From NCBI GenBank assembly GCA_034435395.1, contig DAOTXK010000293.1, forward strand, positions 1-13,453: a stretch of 13,453 nucleotides of DNA, written 5' to 3'. The notes below the pieces were generated by a model. That model worked only from the letters and a program-made list of their open reading frames with translations. It was not told the origin of the DNA and ran no database searches. The translations under genes were made by a program, and so were the position numbers. Source of the stretch: DAOTXK01 sp034435395 (lineage in GTDB: Bacteria; Chloroflexota; Anaerolineae; Aggregatilineales; Ch27). Below are positions 6,262 to 13,062 of this stretch, piece after piece. How positions within the stretch are numbered: the stretch's first letter is position 1; every line of letters starts with the position of its first letter.

Positions 6262-6290
6262 CTTATACCACACAACGCCTGATTTGCGAA
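6262..6290 (-). promoter_or_regulatory. Predicted extended -10 promoter in front of the flippase remnant
   Basis: On the minus strand TTCGCA (6285-6290) is followed after 17 bp by TATAAG (6262-6267), preceded by TGG, an extended -10 element. The predicted start near 6255 would give about a 77-nt leader to the ATG at 6178. The surrounding 100 bp is noticeably more AT-rich than the genes. Confidence 0.5.
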
Positions 6291-6336
6291 ACCTCGCTGG
6301 CAACGGTTCTTCTGTATTCCAAACCCTCTCCGGCGG

Positions 6337-7434
6337 TTATTGGCCGTCCAGAAACGCGTCCATCGCCGCGAACAGACGGTCCATGTCGGCCTGATACGTG
6401 TCCCCCATATGGGCGATGCGGAAGGTCTCGCCCTTGATCTTGCCGTAGCCGCCGCCCAGCGTCATCCCCCGCGCCGCCAGGAAGGCCTGCATGGCTTTGA
6501 AGTCGATGCCCCGCGTGTTGCGGACCGTGCTCACCGTCGGGCTGTGGTAGCCCTCCTCGCTGAACATGGCGAAGCCCCGCGCCTTCACCCAGGCGCGGGT
6601 CTGCTCGGCCAGGGCGCGGTGGCGGCGGAAGCGGTTGGCGTACCCCTCGGCGCGGATGTCGTCCAGCTGCCGGTCGGCGGCGAACATCAGGCTGATGGGC
6701 GGCGTGGCGGGGGTGTTATTCTTCAGGTGGGATTTCTCCAGCGCCAGCACGTCGAAGTAGTAGCCCCGGTGGGGGATTTGGCCGGCGCGGGCCAGCACGC
6801 GGTCGCTCACCGCCCCGAAGGCGATCCCTGGCGGCAGGGCCAGCGCCTTCTGGGAGGAGGCCAGCACCAGGTCCAGCCCCCAGGCTGACGTTTCCACCTC
6901 GGTCCCCAGCCAGCAGGACACGGCGTCCACCAGCAGCAGGGTATCCTCGTAAGGGCGGACGACCTCGGCGATCAGCGGCACCGGGTTGAGCACGCCGGTG
7001 CTGGTCTCGTTGTAGACCACGGCCACCGCGTCATAGGGCTTGCGCCGGAGGGCCTCGGCCACCGGCTCCGGCTTGACGGCCTGTCCCCACGGCACCTCGA
7101 TCACGTCCACCGGCTTGCCGTTGGCCCGGCTGACCTCCGCCCAGCGCTCGCTGAAGGCTCCGTTGACCAGGTGCAGAATCGGGCGTTCGTCACGGACGCA
7201 GCAGCGGCTGGCGCTCTCCCAGATGCCGGAGCCGGACGAGGTGTAGATGTACACCCGGTAGCCCTCACCGGCGCGGAAAGCCTCCATCAGCTTGGGTTGC
7301 AGGCGGGCGTACAGCTCGGCGAATTCCGGGCCGCGGTGCCCGATCATCCACTCGCCCTGGGCATCCAGAATCTCCCGCCGGCCCTCCACCGGGCCGGGGA
7401 TATACAGGCGCTTGTGGTCAAAACTGTCGGTCAT
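6337..7434 (-). CDS. Class V PLP-dependent aminotransferase (alanine-glyoxylate / serine-pyruvate type)
   Basis: The 365-residue protein is a full-length fold-type I, class V aminotransferase. Landmarks are PGPVEGR (14-20), HRGPEF (33-38), the phosphate-binding TSSGSGIWES (65-74), the PLP-ring aspartate in LLVDAVSCWLGTEV (D170), and the Schiff-base lysine in SSQKALALPPG (K196). Relatives use alanine, serine or phosphoserine as amino donor and glyoxylate, pyruvate or phosphohydroxypyruvate as acceptor. In lineages without a standard SerC, such enzymes can serve in serine synthesis or photorespiratory-type glyoxylate removal, and sequence alone does not choose. It starts at the ATG at 7434, with GGGGAG about 10 nt upstream. 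It stands alone: 254 nt separate it from the dehydrogenase gene, and a perfect CRP-type site lies 170 nt upstream, suggesting control by a cNMP- or redox-type regulator. Confidence 0.9.
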   Translation of the reverse strand: MTDSFDHKRLYIPGPVEGRREILDAQGEWMIGHRGPEFAELYARLQPKLMEAFRAGEGYRVYIYTSSGSGIWESASRCCVRDERPILHLVNGAFSERWAEVSRANGKPVDVIEVPWGQAVKPEPVAEALRRKPYDAVAVVYNETSTGVLNPVPLIAEVVRPYEDTLLLVDAVSCWLGTEVETSAWGLDLVLASSQKALALPPGIAFGAVSDRVLARAGQIPHRGYYFDVLALEKSHLKNNTPATPPISLMFAADRQLDDIRAEGYANRFRRHRALAEQTRAWVKARGFAMFSEEGYHSPTVSTVRNTRGIDFKAMQAFLAARGMTLGGGYGKIKGETFRIAHMGDTYQADMDRLFAAMDAFLDGQ

Positions 7435-7544
7435 GGCACATCTTCTCCCCAGGGATTGCGCCGGGCGGCGGCGCGCTGTCTGTGTTCCGAACCAGAGGGC
7501 CGACGCTGGCGGTTCTCAACGGCGACGGATCGGCCCGGAAATTG

Positions 7545-7550
7545 ATGATA
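7545..7550 (-). promoter_or_regulatory. Candidate -10 box of the aminotransferase gene
   Basis: TATCAT on the minus strand matches 5 of 6 bases of the -10 consensus. No acceptable -35 hexamer is found 16-18 bp upstream, as would be expected of an activator-dependent promoter. The CRP-type site is centred about 74 bp before the predicted start (near 7538). Confidence 0.35.
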
Positions 7551-7602
7551 ACACAACCCAAAAGACAGCCATGAGGCAGAATCATCAGACTTTTGTGGGC
7601 AT

Positions 7603-7622
7603 ATTGTGAAGGCATTCACAAT
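7603..7622. promoter_or_regulatory. CRP/FNR-family binding site (perfect palindrome)
   Basis: ATTGTGAA (7603-7610) and TTCACAAT (7615-7622) are perfect inverted repeats 4 nt apart. The core is TGTGA-N6-TCACA, the exact consensus layout of CRP sites. It lies between two minus-strand genes, upstream of the aminotransferase. The identity of the binding regulator in this organism is inferred. Confidence 0.65.
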
Positions 7623-7661
7623 CAACGCGGCGGACAGGTCGCCGCGCCCTGACGCCTGCCG

Positions 7662-7674
7662 CGCCAGGCGCGCC
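7662..7674 (-). terminator. Possible GC hairpin after the dehydrogenase gene
   Basis: CGCGCC and GGCGCG pair around a single A just past the dehydrogenase stop. No T-run follows on the minus strand, so only the stem supports it as a terminator. Confidence 0.25.
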
Positions 7675-7688
7675 GCCACCGGCCTCAA

Positions 7689-8744
7689 CTACTCAGGGGT
7701 GAATCGGACCGCGTACTTGATCACCTCGTCCGGCTGCTCCTGAATCATCTGGTAGACCCCGGTGGCCTCCTCCATGGAGAGCACCACGTTGACCAGGCCG
7801 GGCGCGGTGAGCCGCCCCTGGCGCATCATGCTCACGATACACTCGTAGGCGCGCTGTTCATCCCAGCCGGGGTAATCGCGGGGCGGATGGCCCCACCCGC
7901 AGCCGTGGGGGACGATCATGGTCAGGCGGTTATGGTGCCACTCGCGCCCCAGCCACAGGCCGCGCCCCTCGCCCTGGTAAAACCCGGCGGAACAGACTGT
8001 CCCCCCGACCCGCGCGCAGCGGATCGCCGTCTGCAAGCCCGGATAGACGCCGCTCAACTCGATGGCCACGTCCACGCCCCGCCCTCCGGTCAGGCGGTGG
8101 ACGGCCAGCGCGGCGTCCCCGGCGGTCGGGTCGAGCGTGTGATCCGCGCCGTACTGTTCGGCCAGCCGACGGCGCTTGGGCAGCGGGTCGATGGCGATGA
8201 GCGTCTCGGCGCCGGCCTCGCGGGCCATGCGCACCGCCAGCAGCCCCAGCGCGCCCAACCCGACGACGACTACCCGGTCGCCATAGCGGACCCCCGCCTC
8301 GCGCACGCAGTGGATCGACACGTAAGCAGGCTCAATGCACAGCGCCAGCAGTGGGTCAAGCTCGCCCAGCGCCCACACCTGATCCTCGTGGCAGATGTTG
8401 GTCTCGCGGGTATCCATCAGGCCGAACACCCGGTCGCCGACCTTCCAGCGCCCGACCGCCGATCCCACGGCGACCACCGTCCCCACGCCGGTCGTCCCCA
8501 TTTTGCGCGGGTACTCCGGCGCGGTCGGCTGGGGGGCAGCCCCGCTCTCTTCCACGAACAGGCGCATCTCCGGGTCGAACCGCTGGCCGCTGAACGACCG
8601 GTGGTCGAAGATGGCCATGGTCGTCCCATGTTTGCCGGAGGCCAGCTCGGTCCGGACCAGGACCTGCTGAGCTTCCAGCGGCGGATCGTCATATGTCACT
8701 ATTCCGGCCTGGTAGGGGCCGATGATGGCGAGTCGGCGTGGCAT
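7689..8744 (-). CDS. Medium-chain dehydrogenase/reductase, zinc ligands apparently lost
   Basis: The 351-residue protein has the MDR layout: a GroES-like N-terminal domain (about 1-140), then a Rossmann domain with GLGALG (162-167) and D186 after the second strand (LIAIDPLPKRR), which favours NAD(H). GVGTVVAVGSAV and WKVGDRVFGL (100-109) are classic MDR sequence. Unusually, the position that normally holds the catalytic cysteine reads GKHGTT (His39), the usual GHE zinc motif is replaced by KMGTTGVG, and the four-cysteine structural-zinc loop is absent. It may be a zinc-independent reductase or use another metal site; the substrate is unknown. I start at the ATG at 8744 because GGAGGAG lies 9 nt upstream; the frame stays open to 8855. 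The STAS-like gene is 112 nt upstream on the same strand, with a weak terminator-like hairpin between. Confidence 0.85.
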   Translation of the reverse strand: MPRRLAIIGPYQAGIVTYDDPPLEAQQVLVRTELASGKHGTTMAIFDHRSFSGQRFDPEMRLFVEESGAAPQPTAPEYPRKMGTTGVGTVVAVGSAVGRWKVGDRVFGLMDTRETNICHEDQVWALGELDPLLALCIEPAYVSIHCVREAGVRYGDRVVVVGLGALGLLAVRMAREAGAETLIAIDPLPKRRRLAEQYGADHTLDPTAGDAALAVHRLTGGRGVDVAIELSGVYPGLQTAIRCARVGGTVCSAGFYQGEGRGLWLGREWHHNRLTMIVPHGCGWGHPPRDYPGWDEQRAYECIVSMMRQGRLTAPGLVNVVLSMEEATGVYQMIQEQPDEVIKYAVRFTPE

Positions 8745-8765
8745 CTCCTCATGCTCCTCCACGGC

Positions 8766-8794
8766 GCGCGGCCCGGACCCGGCGCGGCCCGGAC
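8766..8794. repeat. Two direct copies of a 13-bp GC-rich motif in the dehydrogenase leader
   Basis: GCGCGGCCCGGAC occurs at 8766-8778 and 8782-8794, 16 bp apart, 22 to 50 nt upstream of the dehydrogenase ATG. It could be chance in GC-rich DNA or a pair of binding sites. Confidence 0.5.
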
Positions 8795-8804
8795 ACCAAT
8801 GGCT

Positions 8805-8834
8805 AAAAACGGACAGCGGCGGGGGGCCTGCCGC
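8805..8834 (-). terminator. Terminator-like hairpin after the STAS-like gene
   Basis: Read on the minus strand, GCGGC (8830-8834) and GCCGC (8816-8820) can pair around a 9-nt loop, followed six bases later by TTTTT (8805-8809). The short stem and the gap before the T-run make this only a moderate candidate. Confidence 0.35.
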
Positions 8835-8856
8835 CGACCCGCCCGCCACAGACATT

Positions 8857-9258
8857 TCACGTGCCGGTCGCCCTGGCGCGATCCCTGGCGATCAGGGCGT
8901 GCGCTTCCTCCAGCGTCTCCACAAAATAGGTCGCCGCGCCAATATGGGGGTAGATGCGTTTGAAGGTCGCGCCCAGCGACCGCACAAACACCCCGCCGCC
9001 GATGACCACAAATATCCCTTGCAGGGCGTTGTCCGGCGTCATGATCGCCAGGTGTTTGAGGGTGGGGAAGGCGTTTTTCATGGGCAGGGGCGCGCTCCGG
9101 CGCAGATCAGCGACGGTATCCACCCGATGATCAACGGTCCTGGTCATGGCGGCGGCCTGGTCGATGAAGGGACGGAATTCGTTCCATTCCCACTTCCCTT
9201 CCAGGACATAGCGGACGATGGAATGTGCCTCGTCGTCCCACACCACCGTGATCGGCAT
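8857..9258 (-). CDS. SpoIIAA/STAS-like single-domain protein
   Basis: The 133-residue protein reads MPITVVWDDEAHSIVRYVLE, then GKWEWNEFRPFIDQAAAM, VDHRVDTVADLR and, after a helix, LQGIFVVIGGGVFVRSLGATF. The alternation of strands and helices, and especially the VDTVADLR core strand and VVIGG strand, match the SpoIIAA-like STAS family found in many Chloroflexota as stand-alone small cytoplasmic proteins. Their role is poorly known; they lack an obvious phosphorylated serine in the SpoIIAA position (DLRRSAPLP may be the corresponding loop). I choose the ATG at 9258 because the sequence resembling the family begins there and a GGGGGG run lies 6 nt upstream; the frame is open to 9345. It sits between PGI/PMI and the dehydrogenase, with hairpins on both sides, so it is probably its own unit. 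Confidence 0.75.
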   Translation of the reverse strand: MPITVVWDDEAHSIVRYVLEGKWEWNEFRPFIDQAAAMTRTVDHRVDTVADLRRSAPLPMKNAFPTLKHLAIMTPDNALQGIFVVIGGGVFVRSLGATFKRIYPHIGAATYFVETLEEAHALIARDRARATGT

Positions 9259-9337
9259 GACAGCCCCCCGGCGATCCATCCCGGCGCGACCACCAGGATA
9301 CAACAGTTCCCGGCAGGAGGGTAGCCGGATGCCCGGT

Positions 9338-9355
9338 GGGGCCAAAAACGGCCCC
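9338..9355 (-). terminator. Hairpin directly after the PGI/PMI gene
   Basis: GGGGCC (9338-9343) and GGCCCC (9350-9355) are perfect complements around AAAAAC, 15 nt past the stop codon of the isomerase gene. On the minus strand the loop is GTTTTT. No T-run follows the stem. Confidence 0.45.
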
Positions 9356-9369
9356 GCCCGCCGCCTGGC

Positions 9370-10434
9370 CTACTCCGCCGCCGCCAGCCCTTCCTTGAGC
9401 GCGCCGATCTGGGGGATGGGCGTCGGGTCGACGCGGTTCTCCATCGCCAGGTAAAAACTCATGTAGTCGCCAAACTGGGTGGCGTTCAACATCTGGGCCA
9501 GGCGGCTCCCCCCCCGCGCCTGGACTTTATCCACCATGATGCCTTCCTGGAGGTAAAGCCGGTGGCTCAACTCCTGGCGCAGCGTCACGCGGGGATGGTC
9601 GTAGCTGGACTGGAGGAACACGCAATACAGCTTCTCGATAGCCGGACGGGGATGCTCCAGCCCGGCCACGCCGTTATGATTCTGCTCCGGCAGGTAATCA
9701 AACTCGGCCCAGGCTTTGGCGTTCTCGTTGATCTGGCACTTCCAGCGCCGGGCCACCGGAGCCATGATGCCCGCCCCGTAGAAGACGCCGATCCGCCCGC
9801 AGAACTGCCCGGCCAGCCGTTTGGCCGGATTCCGGGCGATGGGGGTCGCCGCCCCGAAGTGCTCGCGCCACTGGCGGAGCTGCTCGACGGCTTCCGCTGC
9901 GTCGGCGCTCAGGTCCCCGGCCAGGCGCAGGCGGTGGGCCAGCCCGACCAGCAGCCCGAAGCTCCAGCCGAAAGCCGCCCGTGGCTGGCTGTCATAAGTG
10001 AACTGCCACAGCGGCACCCCGGCCTCCGCCGCCCGCCGGGCCAGCTCCCCGCCGGTGGTGAGGGCCATAACCTGGGCCCCGCTGGCCAGCGCCTGGGCAA
10101 AAGCGGCCAGCGTCTCCTCCGTGTTGCCGCTGTGGCTGCTGGCGATGACCAGCGTCTCCGGCCCGCTGACGAAGGCGGGCAGAATGTAGTCCCGGTTGAC
10201 GAGCACGGGTATCGCGCTGTGGGCTTCCACCAGCGCCGCCAGGTATTCGCCGCCGATGGCGCTGCCGCCCATGCCGGTGATCACGATCTGCCGAACCGCC
10301 GGCATCGAGTCGGGCAGGGGGAGCGTCTGGGAGAGTTCCCACGCGCCCTGGAACTGATCGGGCAGGGCGTCGATATGGCCGAGCATATCCTGGGGGTCCA
10401 GGGCGGGGAATTCCTCAGGTTGATCCAGAAACAT
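9370..10434 (-). CDS. Bifunctional phosphoglucose / phosphomannose isomerase (SIS-domain)
   Basis: The 354-residue protein matches the archaeal-type PGI/PMI family: two SIS subdomains with GMGGSAIGG (54-62) and the sugar-phosphate-binding loop SSHSGNTEET (99-108). The catalytic pair known in this family is visible as E237 in NENAKAW and H253 in EQNHNG, 16 residues apart as in the Pyrobaculum enzyme, and K303 in VDKVQARGG corresponds to the C-terminal lysine. It interconverts fructose-6-phosphate with glucose-6- and mannose-6-phosphate, linking glycolysis to mannose and glycan precursors. The motif usually reads NHNE; here G255 replaces the Glu. I choose the ATG at 10434, with GGAG 10 nt upstream; the open frame to 10590 has no family-like sequence. 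A -10-like TACAAT (10485-10490) could be its promoter. Confidence 0.9.
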   Translation of the reverse strand: MFLDQPEEFPALDPQDMLGHIDALPDQFQGAWELSQTLPLPDSMPAVRQIVITGMGGSAIGGEYLAALVEAHSAIPVLVNRDYILPAFVSGPETLVIASSHSGNTEETLAAFAQALASGAQVMALTTGGELARRAAEAGVPLWQFTYDSQPRAAFGWSFGLLVGLAHRLRLAGDLSADAAEAVEQLRQWREHFGAATPIARNPAKRLAGQFCGRIGVFYGAGIMAPVARRWKCQINENAKAWAEFDYLPEQNHNGVAGLEHPRPAIEKLYCVFLQSSYDHPRVTLRQELSHRLYLQEGIMVDKVQARGGSRLAQMLNATQFGDYMSFYLAMENRVDPTPIPQIGALKEGLAAAE

Positions 10435-10543
10435 CGATGGTTTTCTCCGGGAGATCAGGTGCCGCTGAGAAGAATCCGGGCCCGATTGTAGCGTGAAGCC
10501 AGCCGCCCGGCGACCCCAACGTGCAGTCAGCCGCCAGGAATCC

Positions 10544-10580
10544 CAGGACGCCGGGCATTCGACCGGTCCCCGGCGTCCTG
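10544..10580 (-). terminator. Strong 12-bp GC-rich hairpin between the FIST and PGI/PMI genes
   Basis: CAGGACGCCGGG (10544-10555) and CCCGGCGTCCTG (10569-10580) are perfect 12-bp complements. The 13-nt loop contains the 8-bp palindrome GACCGGTC (10561-10568). It lies 51 nt past the FIST stop codon. No T-run follows, so it may be a U-less terminator or an RNA-stabilising stem. Confidence 0.55.
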
Positions 10581-10630
10581 AAGCGTTCATGTCGCCAGCG
10601 TCGCGCGAGGGCTGGCGGGGTCAGCACCGA

Positions 10631-11821
10631 TCACGCCTCGCCGATCATCCCCACCACCACCGTCTTGTTGTGAAAGATGGCGCTGCCGGCCTGGTCCACC
10701 ACTTCGCCGTAACTGAAGAGGCCAATGAAGGGGGTTGACGGGCCAATGACCGACCGGATGGTCGTGATCTCGACGGGAGCCGTCGGCCCCAGGTAGGCCA
10801 GGCGCGACACACAACTGAAGACCATAACCAGAAGAGGCCGCCGGCCTTTCAATTGCTGGCTGGCGTCGGCGGCGGCCTGCCTGGCCGCCCGAACCAGCGT
10901 CCCCCGGTCCCCGGTCATAATCCGCAGCTGGGTCTTTTCCGGGATCATACCGGCGCACAGCAGCGATCCGTCCGGCCCCACAGCATAGGGATCGCGGATG
11001 ATGTACTCGCCATTCTCCTCGGACAGCGGCAGCCCCAGCGGATGATCCAGCGCGAATCGGGCGAAGGTCTCCAGCGCCAGCCCTGGATGATGGGGGAAAT
11101 GATCCGCATACACCTCAAAGGCGGACCGACCATCCAGTTCATAAAGGGTGTTCCCCTGGGCGCGGGTGACGACCAGTAGCGGCCCCAGCGGCTGGTAACC
11201 ATGCCGGACTCCCACCCCCACCGGCCCTGATGTCAGCAGCAGCGCCCCCGCCATCGCGTCCCTGTAGGCCGCCTGGTGAAGAAAGGCCGGACGGTCAACC
11301 CGCCCGGAAGGGTCCTGCGCTCCCCCGCCGATCAGCCGCCAGTGCGGCGGCAGCGCCTCCCCCAGCGCCTCCAGGGCTTTGATGGCCGCGTTCCCCGCCC
11401 CCCGGTTGTCGGTCACGGTCACCACCAGGCCGTTGGCCGCTGGCGGCAGCTCCTGGCTTCCCGCCATCAGCCGCTGCATCAACGCCTGCCCACTGCCCGC
11501 CGGGTCCTGGCTGATAGCGGTGGCGATGTCGGCGACGGCCCGAATCTCGTCGGAACCGAGGGCCAGGACGGCCACGCCACTGTTGAAGGCCCCCTGGGGG
11601 ACGATGATGCCCGCGCTGCACCCGCCGATCAGCGCCGCCTCGCCAGCCACCGCGCGCACCCCGCTCAAAGCCTGGACCGGGTCCCGGTCATGGGTGGTGA
11701 ACAGCACCAGCAGGTTCGGCGGCTGTCCGGCGAGCAATCTGACGGCCTGTTCGGCGGCCTGACGCCCGGCCTTATAGGGATCAAGCTGTTGACTGAAACC
11801 CACACCCACTTGCGTGGTCAT
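10631..11821 (-). CDS. FIST-domain sensory protein (FIST N plus FIST C)
   Basis: The 396-residue protein consists almost wholly of the FIST N domain (about 10-220: AAEQAVRLLAGQPPNLLVLF, LIGGCSAGIIVPQG, LIGGGAQDP) followed by the FIST C domain (about 225-385: LYELDGRSAFEVYADHF, GLPLSEENGEYIIRDP, CAGMIPEKTQLRIMTGD, VFSCVSRLAYLG, IGLFSYGEV). FIST modules are thought to bind small ligands such as amino acids and are usually linked to signalling domains; this one stands alone, so it would pass its signal to a separate partner or serve another role. The conserved VFSC and GLFSYGE motifs are intact. It starts at the ATG at 11821, with GGAGGG about 11 nt upstream, and has its own promoter at 11857-11885. 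No kinase, cyclase or chemotaxis gene is adjacent. Confidence 0.9.
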   Translation of the reverse strand: MTTQVGVGFSQQLDPYKAGRQAAEQAVRLLAGQPPNLLVLFTTHDRDPVQALSGVRAVAGEAALIGGCSAGIIVPQGAFNSGVAVLALGSDEIRAVADIATAISQDPAGSGQALMQRLMAGSQELPPAANGLVVTVTDNRGAGNAAIKALEALGEALPPHWRLIGGGAQDPSGRVDRPAFLHQAAYRDAMAGALLLTSGPVGVGVRHGYQPLGPLLVVTRAQGNTLYELDGRSAFEVYADHFPHHPGLALETFARFALDHPLGLPLSEENGEYIIRDPYAVGPDGSLLCAGMIPEKTQLRIMTGDRGTLVRAARQAAADASQQLKGRRPLLVMVFSCVSRLAYLGPTAPVEITTIRSVIGPSTPFIGLFSYGEVVDQAGSAIFHNKTVVVGMIGEA

Positions 11822-11856
11822 CGGGCACTGCCCTCCATTCCATGTGCGGCTACCCT

Positions 11857-11885
11857 ACTATGGCATAAAATTTAGGTACAGTCAA
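11857..11885 (-). promoter_or_regulatory. Predicted promoter for the FIST gene
   Basis: On the minus strand TTGACT (11880-11885) and CATAGT (11857-11862) are spaced by exactly 17 bp: 5 of 6 and 4 of 6 consensus matches. The surrounding bases 11860-11935 are AT-rich in a GC-rich window. The predicted start near 11850 gives a leader of about 30 nt. Confidence 0.6.
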
Positions 11886-12045
11886 CGCGGATTTGCATCA
11901 CGAATGTAATTTAATGGAAATTTTAGCTTTGCCGCGAGGGGAAAAGGCGGACGCCGGGGATAACCCACCAGGCAGGGGGCTGGCTGGCGCGGACCGTGGA
12001 GAGCGGGCGGTAAATCGGGCCAGCACGGCCCAAGGCCCCGCCGGC

Positions 12046-12915
12046 TCAGCCGTGCTGGGCCACCACGCCGATCCACTCCGAATCCGGCGTGTAGGGGGCG
12101 CCGGTCAGGTCGCCGCAGACCTCCACCACCTCAAAGCCGTTCCGCTCCAGGACCGCCGTGATCGACGCCACGGAGTAGTAGTGAAACCAGTGGCGGTAGA
12201 CGCTGATCGTCCCGTCCGCCTCGACGATGAGGTACTGGTCCAGCGCCGTGTCGCACTCCGGGTACAGGTACGTGTTGGCCAGCACCAGGTGCGGCCCCGG
12301 CTTCCAGAAGCCCGGCCCGTCCAGCGCCGACCAGCCCACCCCTGCATTGCTGCGCTCGTGGTACAGCCGCGTGGAGACATCAAACACGAACATCCCCCCT
12401 GGCAGCAGCGCCCGGTGCACAATGCCCAGCAGCCGGTCCCGGTCTTCGTCCCGCAGGGCGCAGAAATCCCCGTAGATCAGGGTGATCGCCTGGAAGGCTT
12501 CCCGGAAGTCCAGCGTCAGATAGTTCTGGCAAAGGTATTCGCTGGCCGGGTCGTGCTGGCGGGCGTACTCGATAGACGCAGGCGAGATGTCGACGCCGGT
12601 GACCCGCAGGCCATATTTCGCCCACCGCTTGCCATATAACCCTGGCCCGCAGCCCAGGTCCAGCAGCGTATCGCCCGCCACCAGCTCCAGCCGTTCGACG
12701 ATCCAGTCCACCGTCTGGTCGATGATCTCCGGGCGTCGGCTGGCGGCGTCCACGTCCGGGTCAAGGTGGGCCTGGAGCAGCTGCTGGGAGATGTGCGGAT
12801 CATCCCAGAATTTCGGCTCGCCCGGCTCAAACACCGGCGGCTTCTGCCGGAGCGCTTTGAGCCGCTCGAAGTGTAAGACGCCGTTTTCGATCAGGTTGGC
12901 TCGCTGTTCAGTCAT
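12046..12915 (-). CDS. Class I SAM-dependent methyltransferase, small-molecule type
   Basis: The 289-residue protein has motif I LLDLGCGPGLYG (84-95), the ribose-binding D109 in VTGVDISPAS, a motif IV-like LIYGDFCAL (146-154) and LLPGGMFVFDV (170-180). The N-terminal extension (NGVLHFERLKALRQKPP, then GEPKFWDDPHISQQLLQAHL) is distinctive: it recurs in a methyltransferase subfamily of unknown substrate in Chloroflexota and Firmicutes, as I recall it. The C-terminal half has an inserted beta-rich part (EADGTISVYRHWFHYYS) likely to shape the substrate pocket. I choose the ATG at 12915, the first position of family-like sequence; only weak GAGA-type signals precede it, and a GTG at 12963 in the same frame is an alternative. 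The start overlaps stop codons of decayed frames upstream. It is not related closely to the methyltransferase at 2385. Confidence 0.85.
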   Translation of the reverse strand: MTEQRANLIENGVLHFERLKALRQKPPVFEPGEPKFWDDPHISQQLLQAHLDPDVDAASRRPEIIDQTVDWIVERLELVAGDTLLDLGCGPGLYGKRWAKYGLRVTGVDISPASIEYARQHDPASEYLCQNYLTLDFREAFQAITLIYGDFCALRDEDRDRLLGIVHRALLPGGMFVFDVSTRLYHERSNAGVGWSALDGPGFWKPGPHLVLANTYLYPECDTALDQYLIVEADGTISVYRHWFHYYSVASITAVLERNGFEVVEVCGDLTGAPYTPDSEWIGVVAQHG

Positions 12916-12975
12916 CGGTCGTATCGGTCTCTTTTCTCGGCTGCCAGGGCTGGATCTCCCCACGCGCCAGGATCA

Positions 12976-13062
12976 GGATGTCGCCGCCCTGGTCCGGCCA
13001 CCCGCCAGTGCCACCGCAGACGCCGCAGCACCCCCAATAATACCCCGGCCAGCGCCCCCATC
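12976..13062 (-). pseudogene. Inverted, decayed copy of the corA 3' end
   Basis: This is the reverse-complement partner of 5501-5587. In the corA frame it reads LMGALAGVLLGVLRRLRWHW, so the second membrane helix of CorA is preserved. The corA stop codon TAG is TGG here, and the frame runs on to a TGA overlapping the methyltransferase ATG (ATGA, 12912-12915). Upstream, an in-frame TGA lies at 13095-13097, and no other part of corA is present. In the +1 frame the tail 12908-12990 reads GGDILILARGEIQPWQPRKE with gene-like codon use, which hints that the block landed next to, or inside, the 3' end of another gene. Confidence 0.7.

Noticed and set aside
7887..8963. 358-residue plus-strand frame opposite the dehydrogenase
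   Set aside because: Pro/His/Arg/Gln-rich product without motifs, opposite a clear MDR gene.
9562..10491. 309-residue plus-strand frame opposite PGI/PMI
   Set aside because: The opposite strand has conserved SIS motifs and catalytic residues; this frame has none.
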